Below, one piece after another: positions 21,307 to 30,180 of a stretch of DNA of 34,413 nt. The first letter of the stretch is position 1; the number at the start of each line of letters is the position of its first letter. The DNA is taken from the NCBI GenBank assembly GCA_028749235.1, contig JAQULS010000018.1, positions 1 through 34,413 of the forward strand, written 5' to 3'. The DNA is from Acidobacteriota bacterium (GTDB lineage Bacteria; Acidobacteriota; Aminicenantia; Aminicenantales; UBA4085). The position numbers and the translations under genes are program-made. Below the pieces are notes generated by a model. The model ran no database searches and was not told the DNA's origin. It saw only the letters and a program-made list of their open reading frames with translations.

Positions 21307-23487
21307 ATGGCCAGGACTCTCGTTCGGTTCAGCCTTCCCGCGGCGCTTTTCCTGACCCTGCTGGCCGCCGGGTCCCAATCGCTCCCGACGGTCGATTCGA
21401 TCGGCATCGCCGCGGAATCGGGCTTCACCCGGGTCGTGCTGCAGGCCTCCGTCCCGCTGACGCCCATCGCCGCCGCGTACACCGCGGCCGTATCGCCGGC
21501 CGAGCTCCGGCTCGAATTCGGCCCCGGCCGCTGGCCCGAGGCGCCCGGCATCCCCGGCGGCGAAGCCCTTCTGCGCGGCCTCCGGGTCGAGACCAAGCCC
21601 AACGCCCGGATCGAACTCGTCCTGACCCTGGCCGAGCGGGTTTCCTACCGGGTCTTTTCCGAAGGGCCGCGGACGATCATCGAGCTGTTGAAGTTCCGGC
21701 GCGGCACCGCGGACTATACGGTCGGGGCCGACGTCAAAAAGGCCCTGGCCGGCGCCGACCGGACCGTATCCACGCTCGGCTCGCCCGCCGTCACCAAACC
21801 GGACGGCCGGCTGGAGATAGCCGCCCGTCTGGGCCGGCCCGGGACCGCGGCCGTCTTCGCCCTGGACAACCCGCTCCGTCTCGTCGTCGACGTCTTCGAC
21901 GCGGTTTACGACGGACCGACCGAAACGCGCCCGGTCGGCCTGAACGGCGTCGAGTCCATGCGGGTCGGACAATTCATGTCCGGTTCTCCCTACGCCATCG
22001 CCCGCCTGGTCTTCGATCTGCGGGAAGCCGGGCCGTACTCGCTGGCGGCCTCCGCCGACGGGATCCGGATCGGGTTCGGCCCGTTCGCCCCGTCCGCTCC
22101 GTTCGTCGCGGCGGTTCCCGTTCCGGCCTTTGCCGAGGCCGAGCCGGCCCCCAAGCCGGTCCAGGCCCAGGCGCCGGCCCAGGTCAGGACTGAAAAAGCC
22201 GCATCCCAGACCATCGTCAACCCCGAGAGGAAATACTCGGGCGAGCGTTACAGCCCCAAATTCAAGGACGCCGACATCCGCGATGTCATCCTCTGGCTGG
22301 GCGAGGAAGTCGGGCTCAACGTCATCTTCGACGACGAGGTCAAAGGCACGGTCACCTGCAGCTTCGACGACATCCCCTGGGACCAGTTCCTGGACATCAT
22401 CCTGAGAAACAAGAAGCTGGGCAAGACGCTGGAGGGTAACGTCCTGCGGATCGCCCCCATGGGAACCCTGGCCACCGAGCAGGTCGAGGAGCAGAAGCTT
22501 CTCGATGCCCGCGAACAGGGCGGCCCCCTGATAGCCAAGACCTACACCCTGTCCTATGCCAAGGCCCGCGAGATCGAGCCGCTGGTCAAAACCAAGAAGT
22601 CCGCCCGGGGCGAGATCACCGTTGACGATCGGACCAACACCCTGCTTCTCGTCGATACCAAGGAAAAACTCGACATGATCGAGAAGCTCATCGCGGTCCT
22701 GGACACGCCGACGCCGCAGGTCGTGATCGAAGCCCGCATCGTCGAGGCCACTTCCAACTTCGTCCGCAACCTCGGCGTCCAGTGGGGCACCAAGGCGATC
22801 TCGGACCCCTACTACGGCAACCAGACGTCGCTCCAGTTCCCGAACAAGGTCTCGGTGGACGGGGCCCTCATCCCCGAAGGCACGTCAACCAAGGGCATCG
22901 GAGGCCCTCTCGGCGGCTACGCCGTGAACCTGCCGGCCACTTCCTTCTCCTCGGCCATCGGGCTGTCCTTCGCCAACGTCCTCGACACGTTCCGCCTGGA
23001 TATAGCCCTGACGGCCATGGAAACCAAGGGCGAGGGCAAGATCATCTCCAGCACCAAGGTCACGGCCCTCAACAACAAGGAGGCCGAGGTCATCCAAGGC
23101 CGCCAGATCCCGGTCCAGACCACGGCCAACTTCACCGTCACGACCCAGTTCTTCAACGCCGCGCTCCAGCTCAAGGCCACGCCGCAGATCACCGCCGACG
23201 GTTCGATCATCATGGCCCTCGACATCCAGAACAACGCGGCCGACTTCTCCAATCTGGTCAACGGCATCCCGCCGATCACGACCCAAAGCGCCAAGACCCA
23301 GGTCATGGTGCCGGACGGCGGGACGACCGTCATCGGAGGCATCTCCCGGATGGAAGACTCGATCACGCGGGAACGGGTGCCGTTCCTGCACCAGATCCCC
23401 ATCCTGGGGTCATTGTTCAAGAATTTTGCCAGGACCAAGACGACCCGGGAGCTGTTGATCTTCATCACGCCCCGGATCCTCAAGTAG
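21307..23487 (+). CDS. pilQ: Type IV pilus outer-membrane secretin PilQ
   Basis: 726 residues. A signal peptide is followed by two AMIN domains that bind peptidoglycan (about 28-125 and 155-245), an Ala/Pro/Val-rich linker (about 255-305), the secretin/TonB short N-terminal domain (about 316-378, FKDADIRDVILWLGEEVGLN), an N1/NolW domain (about 400-467) and the secretin channel (about 470-726). The channel ends with the hallmark VPFLHQIPILGSLFKNF...RELLIFITPRIL. GAGGAG lies 7 nt before the ATG. It forms the gated outer-membrane pore for the pilus. Its TAG stop is part of the ribosome-binding site of the next gene. Confidence 0.96.
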   Translation: MARTLVRFSLPAALFLTLLAAGSQSLPTVDSIGIAAESGFTRVVLQASVPLTPIAAAYTAAVSPAELRLEFGPGRWPEAPGIPGGEALLRGLRVETKPNARIELVLTLAERVSYRVFSEGPRTIIELLKFRRGTADYTVGADVKKALAGADRTVSTLGSPAVTKPDGRLEIAARLGRPGTAAVFALDNPLRLVVDVFDAVYDGPTETRPVGLNGVESMRVGQFMSGSPYAIARLVFDLREAGPYSLAASADGIRIGFGPFAPSAPFVAAVPVPAFAEAEPAPKPVQAQAPAQVRTEKAASQTIVNPERKYSGERYSPKFKDADIRDVILWLGEEVGLNVIFDDEVKGTVTCSFDDIPWDQFLDIILRNKKLGKTLEGNVLRIAPMGTLATEQVEEQKLLDAREQGGPLIAKTYTLSYAKAREIEPLVKTKKSARGEITVDDRTNTLLLVDTKEKLDMIEKLIAVLDTPTPQVVIEARIVEATSNFVRNLGVQWGTKAISDPYYGNQTSLQFPNKVSVDGALIPEGTSTKGIGGPLGGYAVNLPATSFSSAIGLSFANVLDTFRLDIALTAMETKGEGKIISSTKVTALNNKEAEVIQGRQIPVQTTANFTVTTQFFNAALQLKATPQITADGSIIMALDIQNNAADFSNLVNGIPPITTQSAKTQVMVPDGGTTVIGGISRMEDSITRERVPFLHQIPILGSLFKNFARTKTTRELLIFITPRILK

Positions 23488-23498
23488 GAGGACGTGCC

Positions 23499-24107
23499 AT
23501 GATCTTGCGACCGATCCCCTCCGCCGCGGGTAAAGCGGCGCTCGTTCTCCTGGCCATTCTGACGGCCGCCGCCTGCAATCCGGTCGAGAACAGCTCGACC
23601 TCCGCCACCATGCTGGTCATCGAAAACCTGACCGCCCTGGACTTGACCGGTCTGGCCACCAACCTCTGCAAATCCGATGTCCTGTTCACCGATTCCAGCA
23701 CGGGAGCGACTTCGATCTTAGCCGATATCGGCACGGCGACCCTCTCCTCCCAGCCGCTCGACCCCGATCCGATCCTGGGCAACTCGGTTTACCTGGACAT
23801 CCAACTGGTTAAAATTTCCATCGTTTACACCCGCTCCGACGGCCACAACATCGAGGGCGTCGACGTGCCCTATTCGTTCGAGGCGGGCATCTCCGGCACG
23901 GTCCGGGTCGGAACGCTGTACACGCTGACCTTCACCCTGGTCCGCGAGGCGGCCAAGCAGGAAGCGCCCCTGGTGACCCTGCGGGGGACGGGCGAGACCA
24001 TCGACGTCACGGCCGAGATCACCATTTACGGCAAAGATCTCTCGGGCCATTCCCTAAAGGCCACCGGCAACGTGCCGATCACCTTCGGCGACTTCGCCAA
24101 CGAATGA
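23499..24107 (+). CDS. Lipoprotein of unknown function in the pilus operon
   Basis: 202 residues from the ATG at 23499; AGGAGG at 23486-23491 decides this start over a longer frame that runs antiparallel in phase through pilQ. Signal peptide with lipobox T-A-A-A-C (C26 by count from the ATG), then a beta-rich mature part with many Thr/Ser/Ile/Val residues (VRVGTLYTLTFTLVREAA). I recognise no family. Only 11 nt after pilQ, so it is co-expressed with the secretin; a role as a pilotin or pilus-accessory lipoprotein is an inference from position. Confidence 0.82.
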   Translation: MILRPIPSAAGKAALVLLAILTAAACNPVENSSTSATMLVIENLTALDLTGLATNLCKSDVLFTDSSTGATSILADIGTATLSSQPLDPDPILGNSVYLDIQLVKISIVYTRSDGHNIEGVDVPYSFEAGISGTVRVGTLYTLTFTLVREAAKQEAPLVTLRGTGETIDVTAEITIYGKDLSGHSLKATGNVPITFGDFANE

Positions 24108-24118
24108 GGAGAACGCGC

Positions 24119-24571
24119 ATGAGACTCCGACGACCGGCTTCCCTTCTCGGAATCGCCGTCCTCCTGCTTTTGACCGCGACGTGCACCCGGACCGATCTGG
24201 ACATCGAGTCCCCCACCGGGCCTTCCACGCAGTCCCTGACCTTCACCCTGGAAGCCCATCCCAACGTCCTTCTGGCGACATCCGAACAGCCCGCCTCGGT
24301 CATCAAGGGCATCGTCCGCCGGAACGGCGATCCGGTGGCCAACCTGCCGGTGTACTTTACGGTCCTGTCGGGTCCCGGGGAATTCGACGACTACACCACG
24401 CGGATCATGGCCATGACCGACACGACCGGCACGGCCCGGGTGACCTATCTCGGACCGTCCGAGGACGAGATGTCCGGCGACAAGACCGCCATCATCAAGG
24501 GCCAGCCGGAGACGTCCTCGCCGGATTACCTCTACAAGACGATCGAGGTCCGCATCCTTAAAGGGAATTGA
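24119..24571 (+). CDS. Lipoprotein with a bacterial Ig-like (Big_1/invasin-type) domain
   Basis: 150 residues. The ATG at 24119 has GAGGAG 7 nt upstream, so it is preferred to an ATG at 24104 that overlaps the previous stop. Signal peptide and lipobox L-T-A-T-C; the mature part has the Ig-like pattern IKGIVRRNGDPVANLPVYFTV, then MTDTTGTARVTYLG (the G-x-A-x-x-x-Y strand typical of Big_1/CarboxypepD-like modules). Last gene of the pil operon, convergent with priA. Probably a surface or periplasmic beta-sandwich lipoprotein; a structural role next to the secretin is plausible but unproven. Confidence 0.8.
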   Translation: MRLRRPASLLGIAVLLLLTATCTRTDLDIESPTGPSTQSLTFTLEAHPNVLLATSEQPASVIKGIVRRNGDPVANLPVYFTVLSGPGEFDDYTTRIMAMTDTTGTARVTYLGPSEDEMSGDKTAIIKGQPETSSPDYLYKTIEVRILKGN

Positions 24572-24585
24572 GGCCCGCTTGGGCC
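24572..24585. terminator. Small hairpin between convergent pil and priA operons
   Basis: GGCCC-GCTT-GGGCC, a 5-bp stem with a tetraloop between the two stop codons. No T-run on either side, so it is a weak terminator candidate at best. Confidence 0.25.
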
Positions 24586-24592
24586 GGCCGCG

Positions 24593-26764
24593 CTACCCGG
24601 CGCGGATGATCGTTTTCCTGATCGTAACATCCCGCAGGGCGTCGGCTATCGCCTCGTCCAGGTCATCGGGATCGTCCGCCCGGACTACGATCTGCGCGGA
24701 TCTGGATTCCCCCGCTTTCGGGTGCCGTGGTCCCGCCGAAACAAAAACCTCGGAAGGCCCCAGGACGTCGAGCTTCCGGCCGGAAGCCCGGAGCCGGGAC
24801 GCGGCGTCCCTGGCCGCGCGTCCGAGAGTTCGGGCATCGCCCGCGGCGAGGACGATCTCGGCCAAGGCCGAGAAGGGCGGATCGCCCAGCGCTCTGCGGC
24901 GGAAGATCTCTTCCTTAAAGAAGGACCGGTAATTCCCCGCCGCCGCCGCCCGCAGGGCGAAATGGTCCGGCCAGGAAGTCTGGATGACGGCCTCCGCCGC
25001 GGGATCGGCACCGTCCAGAAACTTGAGGGGCCGCCGGATCTCGCCGTAAAGCCTGGCCGAGGCGTCGAAATCCGTCAGGCCGAGCGTTCCCTCCGGATTC
25101 AGCAGGACGATCAGGGAGACCGCGGCGATTTCGGGCTGATGGGCCAACAGGGGCGATCCGACCAAAATGCCGATTTCTCCGGATGCGAAGCGGTCCAGGA
25201 CGGCTTGGCGGGCGGACGGGGTTCGGATCCGGGCGGAGTCGAAGCCGACGGCGCCGGCCTTCGGGAAAAGCCTCTTCAGCTCCTCCTCCACCGCCTCGAC
25301 TCCCGGTCCGCGCGGTTCGACGACCCGGGCACCGCAGCTTTCGCAGACCGTCGGGGCATACGGCGCGGCGGCGGTGAAGCCGCACCTCCGGCACTGCAGT
25401 CGCCGCGGTTGTCCGCCGAGACTCAAGGCCGCGCCGCAGCGTCCGCAGGCCGGCACATGGCCGCAGCGCGGGCAGAAAAGAAAAGAAGCGTAACCTTTAC
25501 GCCTGGCGAAAACGAGAACGCGGCGGCCGGCTTCAACGGCAGTACCGATCCGGGCCGTCGTGGCCTTGGCCAGAAGCCCGCGCTGGCCGCGGTCGTCCAC
25601 GATCTCCGCCGGACGCGGCGCCGGGCCCGGAATCTCCACCAGCCAGCCTCCGCTCCCGGCTCTCTCGTACGTCTCGATCCGGGGCGCATCGCCCGCCAGA
25701 ACGAGACGGATGCCCGCGGCTTCCGCCCGCATCCAGGCTCCGGTCCGGGCATCGTATGTCGGGCTTTCCGTTTGACGGTATGATTCGTCCGACTCCTCGT
25801 CGACCACGATCAGCCCCAGGTTCGGCATGGGGATAAAGATCGCCGAGCGCGGCCCCGCGACGACCGCGGGATGCGCCTGGTCGATCCGGCGCCTGGCTTG
25901 CTCCTTGGCCGTGTCGCTCATCCCGCCGTGCAGGATGACGGCCCGTTCGCCCAACCGCGAGGCGAAGGCCTCCGAGACCGCCCGGCTCATCCCGATCTCC
26001 GGGAAAAGGGCCAGCACCGACCGGCCGCCAGCCAGGACGTCGCCGCAGACGGCCAGAATAGCGGCCGTCCGGCGGTCGGCCGGTCCAACCAGTAAAAACG
26101 GCGCGAAGCCCGGCTTGGAAAGTCCGGCGGTCAGGATCCGGATGGCTTCCGCCGTCGGACCGTCGATCCGGAAATCGAGCCCCATCTGCAAGGCCGGCCC
26201 GGGTGCCGCGGCGGGCGGGCTCGGCTTGATCGTCTTCTCCTCGACCTTTTCCAGAAGATAGCCTTTCTTCGCCATCCGGCCCGCCGCCGCCCCCGCGTCG
26301 GCCATCCGGGCATGCGTTTTGAGATAGGCCGGCGTGTACGCCTTGTCCGCCAGAACGGAGGCGAGGCGGGCTTCGGCCGCCGACAGGGATCCGGCCGCGG
26401 CCGCCGCCCGGCCGGCTTCCGTGAGCGCGTAGCGGACCGTTCCCCGGCGGGCCTGCGACGGCGGGACGGCCGTCCGGAGCATCTCTCCCCGCGAGGAAAG
26501 GAAGCGGCGGCTCAACCGGTCCGTCAAGTCCAGGATGTCGGGCGGGATGATCGGATCCGGGTCGACCAAGTCGAGGACCGGCTTGACCTCGGCCGGCGGC
26601 GCCTGGTCGTGCGTCCGGACGACGAAGCCCTTGACCGCCCGGGTCCCGAGCGGGACGAGAACCCGCTGGCCCGGGCGGATGCGGCCGCGCAGGCTCTCGG
26701 GGATGGCGTAGGTAAAGGCCCGGGGAAGCGGCAGGGCGAAGACGACGTCCGCGAAAAGGCTCAT
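24593..26764 (-). CDS. priA: PriA-like primosomal protein with degenerate helicase motifs
   Basis: 723 residues from the ATG at 26764 (MSLFADVVFALPLPRAFTYAI), overlapping the glycosylase stop by 4 bp. The N-terminal 3'-DNA-binding domain (about 1-100, ADVVFALPLPRAFTY, GQRVLVPLG, VKGFVV) and winged-helix region look normal. The zinc domain is intact with eight cysteines (431, 434, 440, 443, 458, 461, 474, 477). The helicase is not: Walker A is LLVGPADRRTA (224-234) without Gly-Lys-Thr; the DEEHD box is DEESD (322-326); the SATPS motif is GDAPR (358-362); and AGRAGR is missing where SARLYGEIRR lies (569-578). It should still recognise forks and load the primosome but probably cannot hydrolyse ATP or unwind, as proposed for actinobacterial PriA. 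Confidence 0.9.
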   Translation of the reverse strand: MSLFADVVFALPLPRAFTYAIPESLRGRIRPGQRVLVPLGTRAVKGFVVRTHDQAPPAEVKPVLDLVDPDPIIPPDILDLTDRLSRRFLSSRGEMLRTAVPPSQARRGTVRYALTEAGRAAAAAGSLSAAEARLASVLADKAYTPAYLKTHARMADAGAAAGRMAKKGYLLEKVEEKTIKPSPPAAAPGPALQMGLDFRIDGPTAEAIRILTAGLSKPGFAPFLLVGPADRRTAAILAVCGDVLAGGRSVLALFPEIGMSRAVSEAFASRLGERAVILHGGMSDTAKEQARRRIDQAHPAVVAGPRSAIFIPMPNLGLIVVDEESDESYRQTESPTYDARTGAWMRAEAAGIRLVLAGDAPRIETYERAGSGGWLVEIPGPAPRPAEIVDDRGQRGLLAKATTARIGTAVEAGRRVLVFARRKGYASFLFCPRCGHVPACGRCGAALSLGGQPRRLQCRRCGFTAAAPYAPTVCESCGARVVEPRGPGVEAVEEELKRLFPKAGAVGFDSARIRTPSARQAVLDRFASGEIGILVGSPLLAHQPEIAAVSLIVLLNPEGTLGLTDFDASARLYGEIRRPLKFLDGADPAAEAVIQTSWPDHFALRAAAAGNYRSFFKEEIFRRRALGDPPFSALAEIVLAAGDARTLGRAARDAASRLRASGRKLDVLGPSEVFVSAGPRHPKAGESRSAQIVVRADDPDDLDEAIADALRDVTIRKTIIRAG

Positions 26765-27504
26765 GGGCCGGTGAGAAGCGTCATGACCAGCTTCATGTCG
26801 TCCCAGACCATTTTCTTGGGTCCCTTGTTCCCCTCGTTGCGAATGAGATACGAGGGGTGGAAGGTGGGCATGATCCGGATGCCCTTCCAATCATAGAAAC
26901 GGCCGCGGATCGAAGTCATGCTGCCGACGGCGTCGGGAAGAAAAAATTCCGTGGCGGTCTTGCCCAAGGCGACGATGACCTTGGGCCCGATAAGCTCGAT
27001 CTGGCGCAGGAGGTAGGGCGTGCAGGCCGCCGTTTCGCCCCGCAACGGGACCCGGTTATCGGGCGGCCGGCATTTGACGATGTTGGCGATGAAGACCTGC
27101 TCGCGTCCGTAGCCCATGGCGGCGATGATCTTAGTCAGGAGCTGGCCGGCCCGGCCCACGAACGGCCGGCCCTGCTCGTCTTCGTCGCGGCCGGGGCCTT
27201 CGCCCACGAACATGAGCTCCGCCCGCGGGTTGCCTTCGCCCGGCACGGCCCGGGTGCGACCCTCGGCCAGGCCGCAGAGGCGGCAGGCCAGGATCGTCGT
27301 GTGGAGTTCGTCGAGTTCCGATGAACCGGCGGGCTTTGGAGTGCCGTCACCACCGCCCTGCGGGGTATGCGGCGCGGGCTTTGGGGTGCCGGGCTTCACC
27401 GCCTTGCCTTCAACACTCCGATTGAGGTCCTCGACGCCGATCTCCTTTAGGAAGCGGAGATTGACGTCCAGGCCGTCCAGTATCTTAGCGTTTTTTCGCG
27501 GCAT
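26761..27504 (-). CDS. Family-4 (Fe-S) uracil-DNA glycosylase
   Basis: 247 residues from the ATG at 27504, which lies 20 nt inside the end of coaBC. The first ~65 residues are an extension with a Pro/Gly linker containing GTPKPA twice (39-44 and 54-59). The UDG domain has the four cluster cysteines C74, C77, C145, C161, motif A GEGPGRDEDEQGRPFVGRAG (101-120) and motif B with HPSYL (216-220). It removes uracil from DNA. The usual thermophile-type enzymes are ~200 residues without the extension. The ribosome-binding site is poor, so translation is probably coupled to coaBC. Confidence 0.92.
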   Translation of the reverse strand: MPRKNAKILDGLDVNLRFLKEIGVEDLNRSVEGKAVKPGTPKPAPHTPQGGGDGTPKPAGSSELDELHTTILACRLCGLAEGRTRAVPGEGNPRAELMFVGEGPGRDEDEQGRPFVGRAGQLLTKIIAAMGYGREQVFIANIVKCRPPDNRVPLRGETAACTPYLLRQIELIGPKVIVALGKTATEFFLPDAVGSMTSIRGRFYDWKGIRIMPTFHPSYLIRNEGNKGPKKMVWDDMKLVMTLLTGP

Positions 27505-28678
27505 GGCTTTCGATGATATCCCAGAGCCGGCGGGCGAGTTCGGCCTTGGCCAGGACGGGAGTCTCGATCTCTCCTCCCCCGGCGTCGAGGATGAGGGCCT
27601 TGTTCCAATCGGCGTCGAATCCCCGTCCCTCGACGGAGACATCATTGGCCACGATAAGGTCGAGGGACTTGGCCTTCAGCTTGGCCCGGGCGTTTTTCCG
27701 CAGGTCGCCCGTCTCGGCGGCGAAGCCGACGACGAAGCGGCGGCCCGGCCGCGCGGCCGCGGCTTTCAGGATGTCGACGGTCGGGACCAGGGCGAGGGAC
27801 GGAGATCCCGCCCCCTTCTTGATCTTCGCCTTCGCCGGCCGGGTCACCGTGAAGTCGGCCACGGCGGCGGCCATGACCAGGACATCGGCCTTCCCGACCC
27901 GGTCCAGGACGGCTTTAGCCATATCGGCGGCCGAGACGACCCGGACGAATTCGGCGGCCGCCGGCGATTCGATCGCCGTCGGACCGCTGATCAGGGTCAC
28001 TTCGGCGCCGCGCCGGATCGCTTCCGCCGCCACGGCGTAGCCCATTTTGCCCGAGGAGCGGTTGGAGAGAAAGCGGACGGGATCGATCGCCTCCCGGGTC
28101 GGCCCGGCCGTCACCAGGACCCGCTTCCCGGCCAGGCTCTTGGCCCGGCCCAGGATGGCCAAACCCGCGGCCACGATTGTCTCCGGCTCGGCCAGCCGGC
28201 CGTGGCCCGCGTCGCCGCAGGCCAGGTAGCCGGCCTCCGGTTCGACGAACTCGATGCCCCGGGCCCGCAGCCGTTCCGCGTTCAAGCGCGTCTGGGGATC
28301 GTGCCACATGGCCTCGTTCATGGCCGGCGCGATCAGCACGGGCTTCTCCACGGCCAGGAAGAAGGTGGATAGGAAGTCGTCGGCGATACCGCCGGCGAAC
28401 TTGGCGATGACGTTGGCGGTGGCCGGGGCGACGACCAGAAGGTCGATCTCCTTGGCCAGGGCGATATGGGCCACGGACCAGGCCTGGCCGTCGTCGAACG
28501 TCTCGACGATCGTCTTGCGCCCGCTCAGCGTGCTGAACAGGAGCGGTGAAACGAGCTTGGCCGCGTTGGGCGTCAGGATCGGCTGGACTTGGCAGCCGGC
28601 TTTTTGAAAACCGCGCAGAACTTCAAGGGCCTTGTAGAGGCTGACCGAGGAAGCCGCGCCCAGGGCGATTTTCGGCAT
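27485..28678 (-). CDS. coaBC: Bifunctional phosphopantothenoylcysteine decarboxylase/phosphopantothenate-cysteine ligase
   Basis: 397 residues. CoaC part (about 1-180): flavoprotein fold with H71 (VAHIALAKEID), the PAMNEAMW substrate motif (N121) and C154 in ACGDAGHGRLAEP. The usual GITGGIAAYK start is GAASSVSLYK here. CoaB part (about 185-397): VTAGPTREAIDPVRFLSNRSSGKMG and the FAAETGDL and IVANDVS motifs. It performs steps 2 and 3 of CoA synthesis from pantothenate. AGGAGG lies 6 nt before the ATG and 12 nt separate it from gmk; the rpoZ gene that often lies in between is absent. Confidence 0.95.
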   Translation of the reverse strand: MPKIALGAASSVSLYKALEVLRGFQKAGCQVQPILTPNAAKLVSPLLFSTLSGRKTIVETFDDGQAWSVAHIALAKEIDLLVVAPATANVIAKFAGGIADDFLSTFFLAVEKPVLIAPAMNEAMWHDPQTRLNAERLRARGIEFVEPEAGYLACGDAGHGRLAEPETIVAAGLAILGRAKSLAGKRVLVTAGPTREAIDPVRFLSNRSSGKMGYAVAAEAIRRGAEVTLISGPTAIESPAAAEFVRVVSAADMAKAVLDRVGKADVLVMAAAVADFTVTRPAKAKIKKGAGSPSLALVPTVDILKAAAARPGRRFVVGFAAETGDLRKNARAKLKAKSLDLIVANDVSVEGRGFDADWNKALILDAGGGEIETPVLAKAELARRLWDIIESHAAKKR

Positions 28679-28690
28679 GGCGGTCCTCCT

Positions 28691-29290
28691 TTACGCCATC
28701 CGTCCGCTCAAGGCGGCCCGGATGGCCCGCTTGCGGTTTTCGGCCCGGCAGCGGACGCTCAAGACGACGGCTTCAAGCTCGATGATGGCCCGGTCCAGGC
28801 GGTCGTTGACGATGAGGTAGTCGAAGCTCTCCGCCTCGCGGATTTCGGCCTTGGCGTTGCCCAGGCGCGTCCGGACGACGGCCGCTTCGTCCTCGCCGCG
28901 GTCCAGGAGGCGGCGGCGGAGGGCGGTGAAGGAAGGCGGCAGGATGAAGACGGTCGTGGCCCCGGGCAGGCGCTTGCGGATTTGGCGGGCGCCCTGGACG
29001 TCGATGTCCAGCAGGACATCCCCGGTCCGGCCCTTGCTCCTGATCTCGGCCCGGGACGTGCCGTAGAGATGGCCGTGGACGACGGCCCATTCCACGAAGG
29101 CGTCCCGGCCGGCCAGGCGGCGGAACTCCGCCTCGGAGACGAAATGGTATTCCCGGCCGTCCCGCTCGGACGGCCGCCGCGGCCGCGTCGTGTGCGAGAC
29201 CGAAAACGCCATCCGGCGCATGTCCTTGACGACATGGCGCAGAATCGTCGACTTGCCGCTGCCCGAGGGCCCGGTGACGACGAAAACCAT
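28691..29290 (-). CDS. gmk: Guanylate kinase
   Basis: 199 residues from the ATG at 29290 (MVFVVTGPSGSGKST), with GGGAGGGAG upstream; a longer open frame through yicC is spurious. The P-loop GPSGSGKS (7-14), GMP-binding block SHTTRPRRPSERDGREYHFV (with the usual R-x-x-E/D-x-x-G-x-x-Y-x-F spacing), FVEWAVVHGHLYGTS, and VLLDIDVQGARQI are all present. Converts GMP to GDP. It follows yicC by 11 nt, the classical yicC-gmk pair. Confidence 0.96.
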   Translation of the reverse strand: MVFVVTGPSGSGKSTILRHVVKDMRRMAFSVSHTTRPRRPSERDGREYHFVSEAEFRRLAGRDAFVEWAVVHGHLYGTSRAEIRSKGRTGDVLLDIDVQGARQIRKRLPGATTVFILPPSFTALRRRLLDRGEDEAAVVRTRLGNAKAEIREAESFDYLIVNDRLDRAIIELEAVVLSVRCRAENRKRAIRAALSGRMA

Positions 29291-29301
29291 GGTCTCCCTC
29301 C

Positions 29302-30180
29302 CTACTCCAGGTTTTGAACTTGCTGGCGGATGCTTTCCACCTCGCCCTTGATGATCAGGCCTTCCCGGGTCACGTCGATATCCTGCGACTTGGAGTTCAG
29401 GGTATTGGCCTCGCGGTAGAGCTCCTGGGCCAGAAAGTCCAGCATCTTGCCGGCGGGCTCGCCCTTGGGCGAGCGGATGAGCTGGAGCGCGGTCTCCAGG
29501 TGGCACTTCAAGCGGTGGATCTCCTCGCTGACGTCGTAGCGCTGGGCCAGATAGGCGACTTCCTCGTCCAGGCGCTCCTCGGAGGCCGAGGCGCGGTTCG
29601 TGCCCTCCCGGACCTTTTGACGGAGCCTTTGGCGGACGAGCTTGGGGTGGCGGCGGATATTCTTCTCCAGACGCCCCACGGCTTTGGTAATGCTCTGGAT
29701 GTGGGTCTGCAGCTGGACCGCCGTCTTGCGCCCCTCGACGCGGCGGGCTTTCAGGACGTCCTCCAATGTCCGCAGGAAGCTTCGTTCCAGGAAGGCGACC
29801 TCGTCCGGGGTGAACTCCTTGCGCCGCAGCTCCATGATCTGGGGGATGCGCAGGAGGCTCTCGGCCGTGACCTGGAGGTCGTGCCCCAGCCGGGAAGAAG
29901 CCCGGTCGATCGCGCCCAGGATCTTCTCCATCAGGCCCTCGTTGACGGTAACGTCCCAGCTCGAGGGATCGGGATGGTGCATGTCCAGGACGACTTCGAT
30001 CCGGCCGCGGTGCAGGTGGTCCTGGCAGAGCACCCGGAGCCGGTTCTCGACGTCGCCGATGGCAGCGCCTTTGTAGCTCCAGTCGAGGAAGCGGTGATTG
30101 AGGCTCTTGATGGCGATCTTCAGGCGCATCGTCGGGGCGTCGAAGCTGCGCTCGGCGAACCCGGTCATGCTCATGATCAT
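29302..30180 (-). CDS. yicC: YicC-family endoribonuclease
   Basis: 292 residues. N-terminal MIMSMTGFAERSF and IKSLNHRFLDWSYK (YicC_N), C-terminal GKMLDFLAQELYREANTLNSKS and the closing GEVESIRQQVQNLE (DUF1732), all family hallmarks. The ATG at 30180 overlaps the ABC-transporter stop (ATGA); a second in-frame ATG at 30174 is a possible alternative. YicC proteins are reported endoribonucleases acting on specific RNAs. Normal length and neighbourhood. Confidence 0.94.
   Translation of the reverse strand: MIMSMTGFAERSFDAPTMRLKIAIKSLNHRFLDWSYKGAAIGDVENRLRVLCQDHLHRGRIEVVLDMHHPDPSSWDVTVNEGLMEKILGAIDRASSRLGHDLQVTAESLLRIPQIMELRRKEFTPDEVAFLERSFLRTLEDVLKARRVEGRKTAVQLQTHIQSITKAVGRLEKNIRRHPKLVRQRLRQKVREGTNRASASEERLDEEVAYLAQRYDVSEEIHRLKCHLETALQLIRSPKGEPAGKMLDFLAQELYREANTLNSKSQDIDVTREGLIIKGEVESIRQQVQNLE

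Noticed and set aside
22782-23498. N-terminal extension of the first pil-operon lipoprotein
   Set aside because: It is an alternative frame of pilQ; the lipoprotein signal and AGGAGG give the start at 23499.
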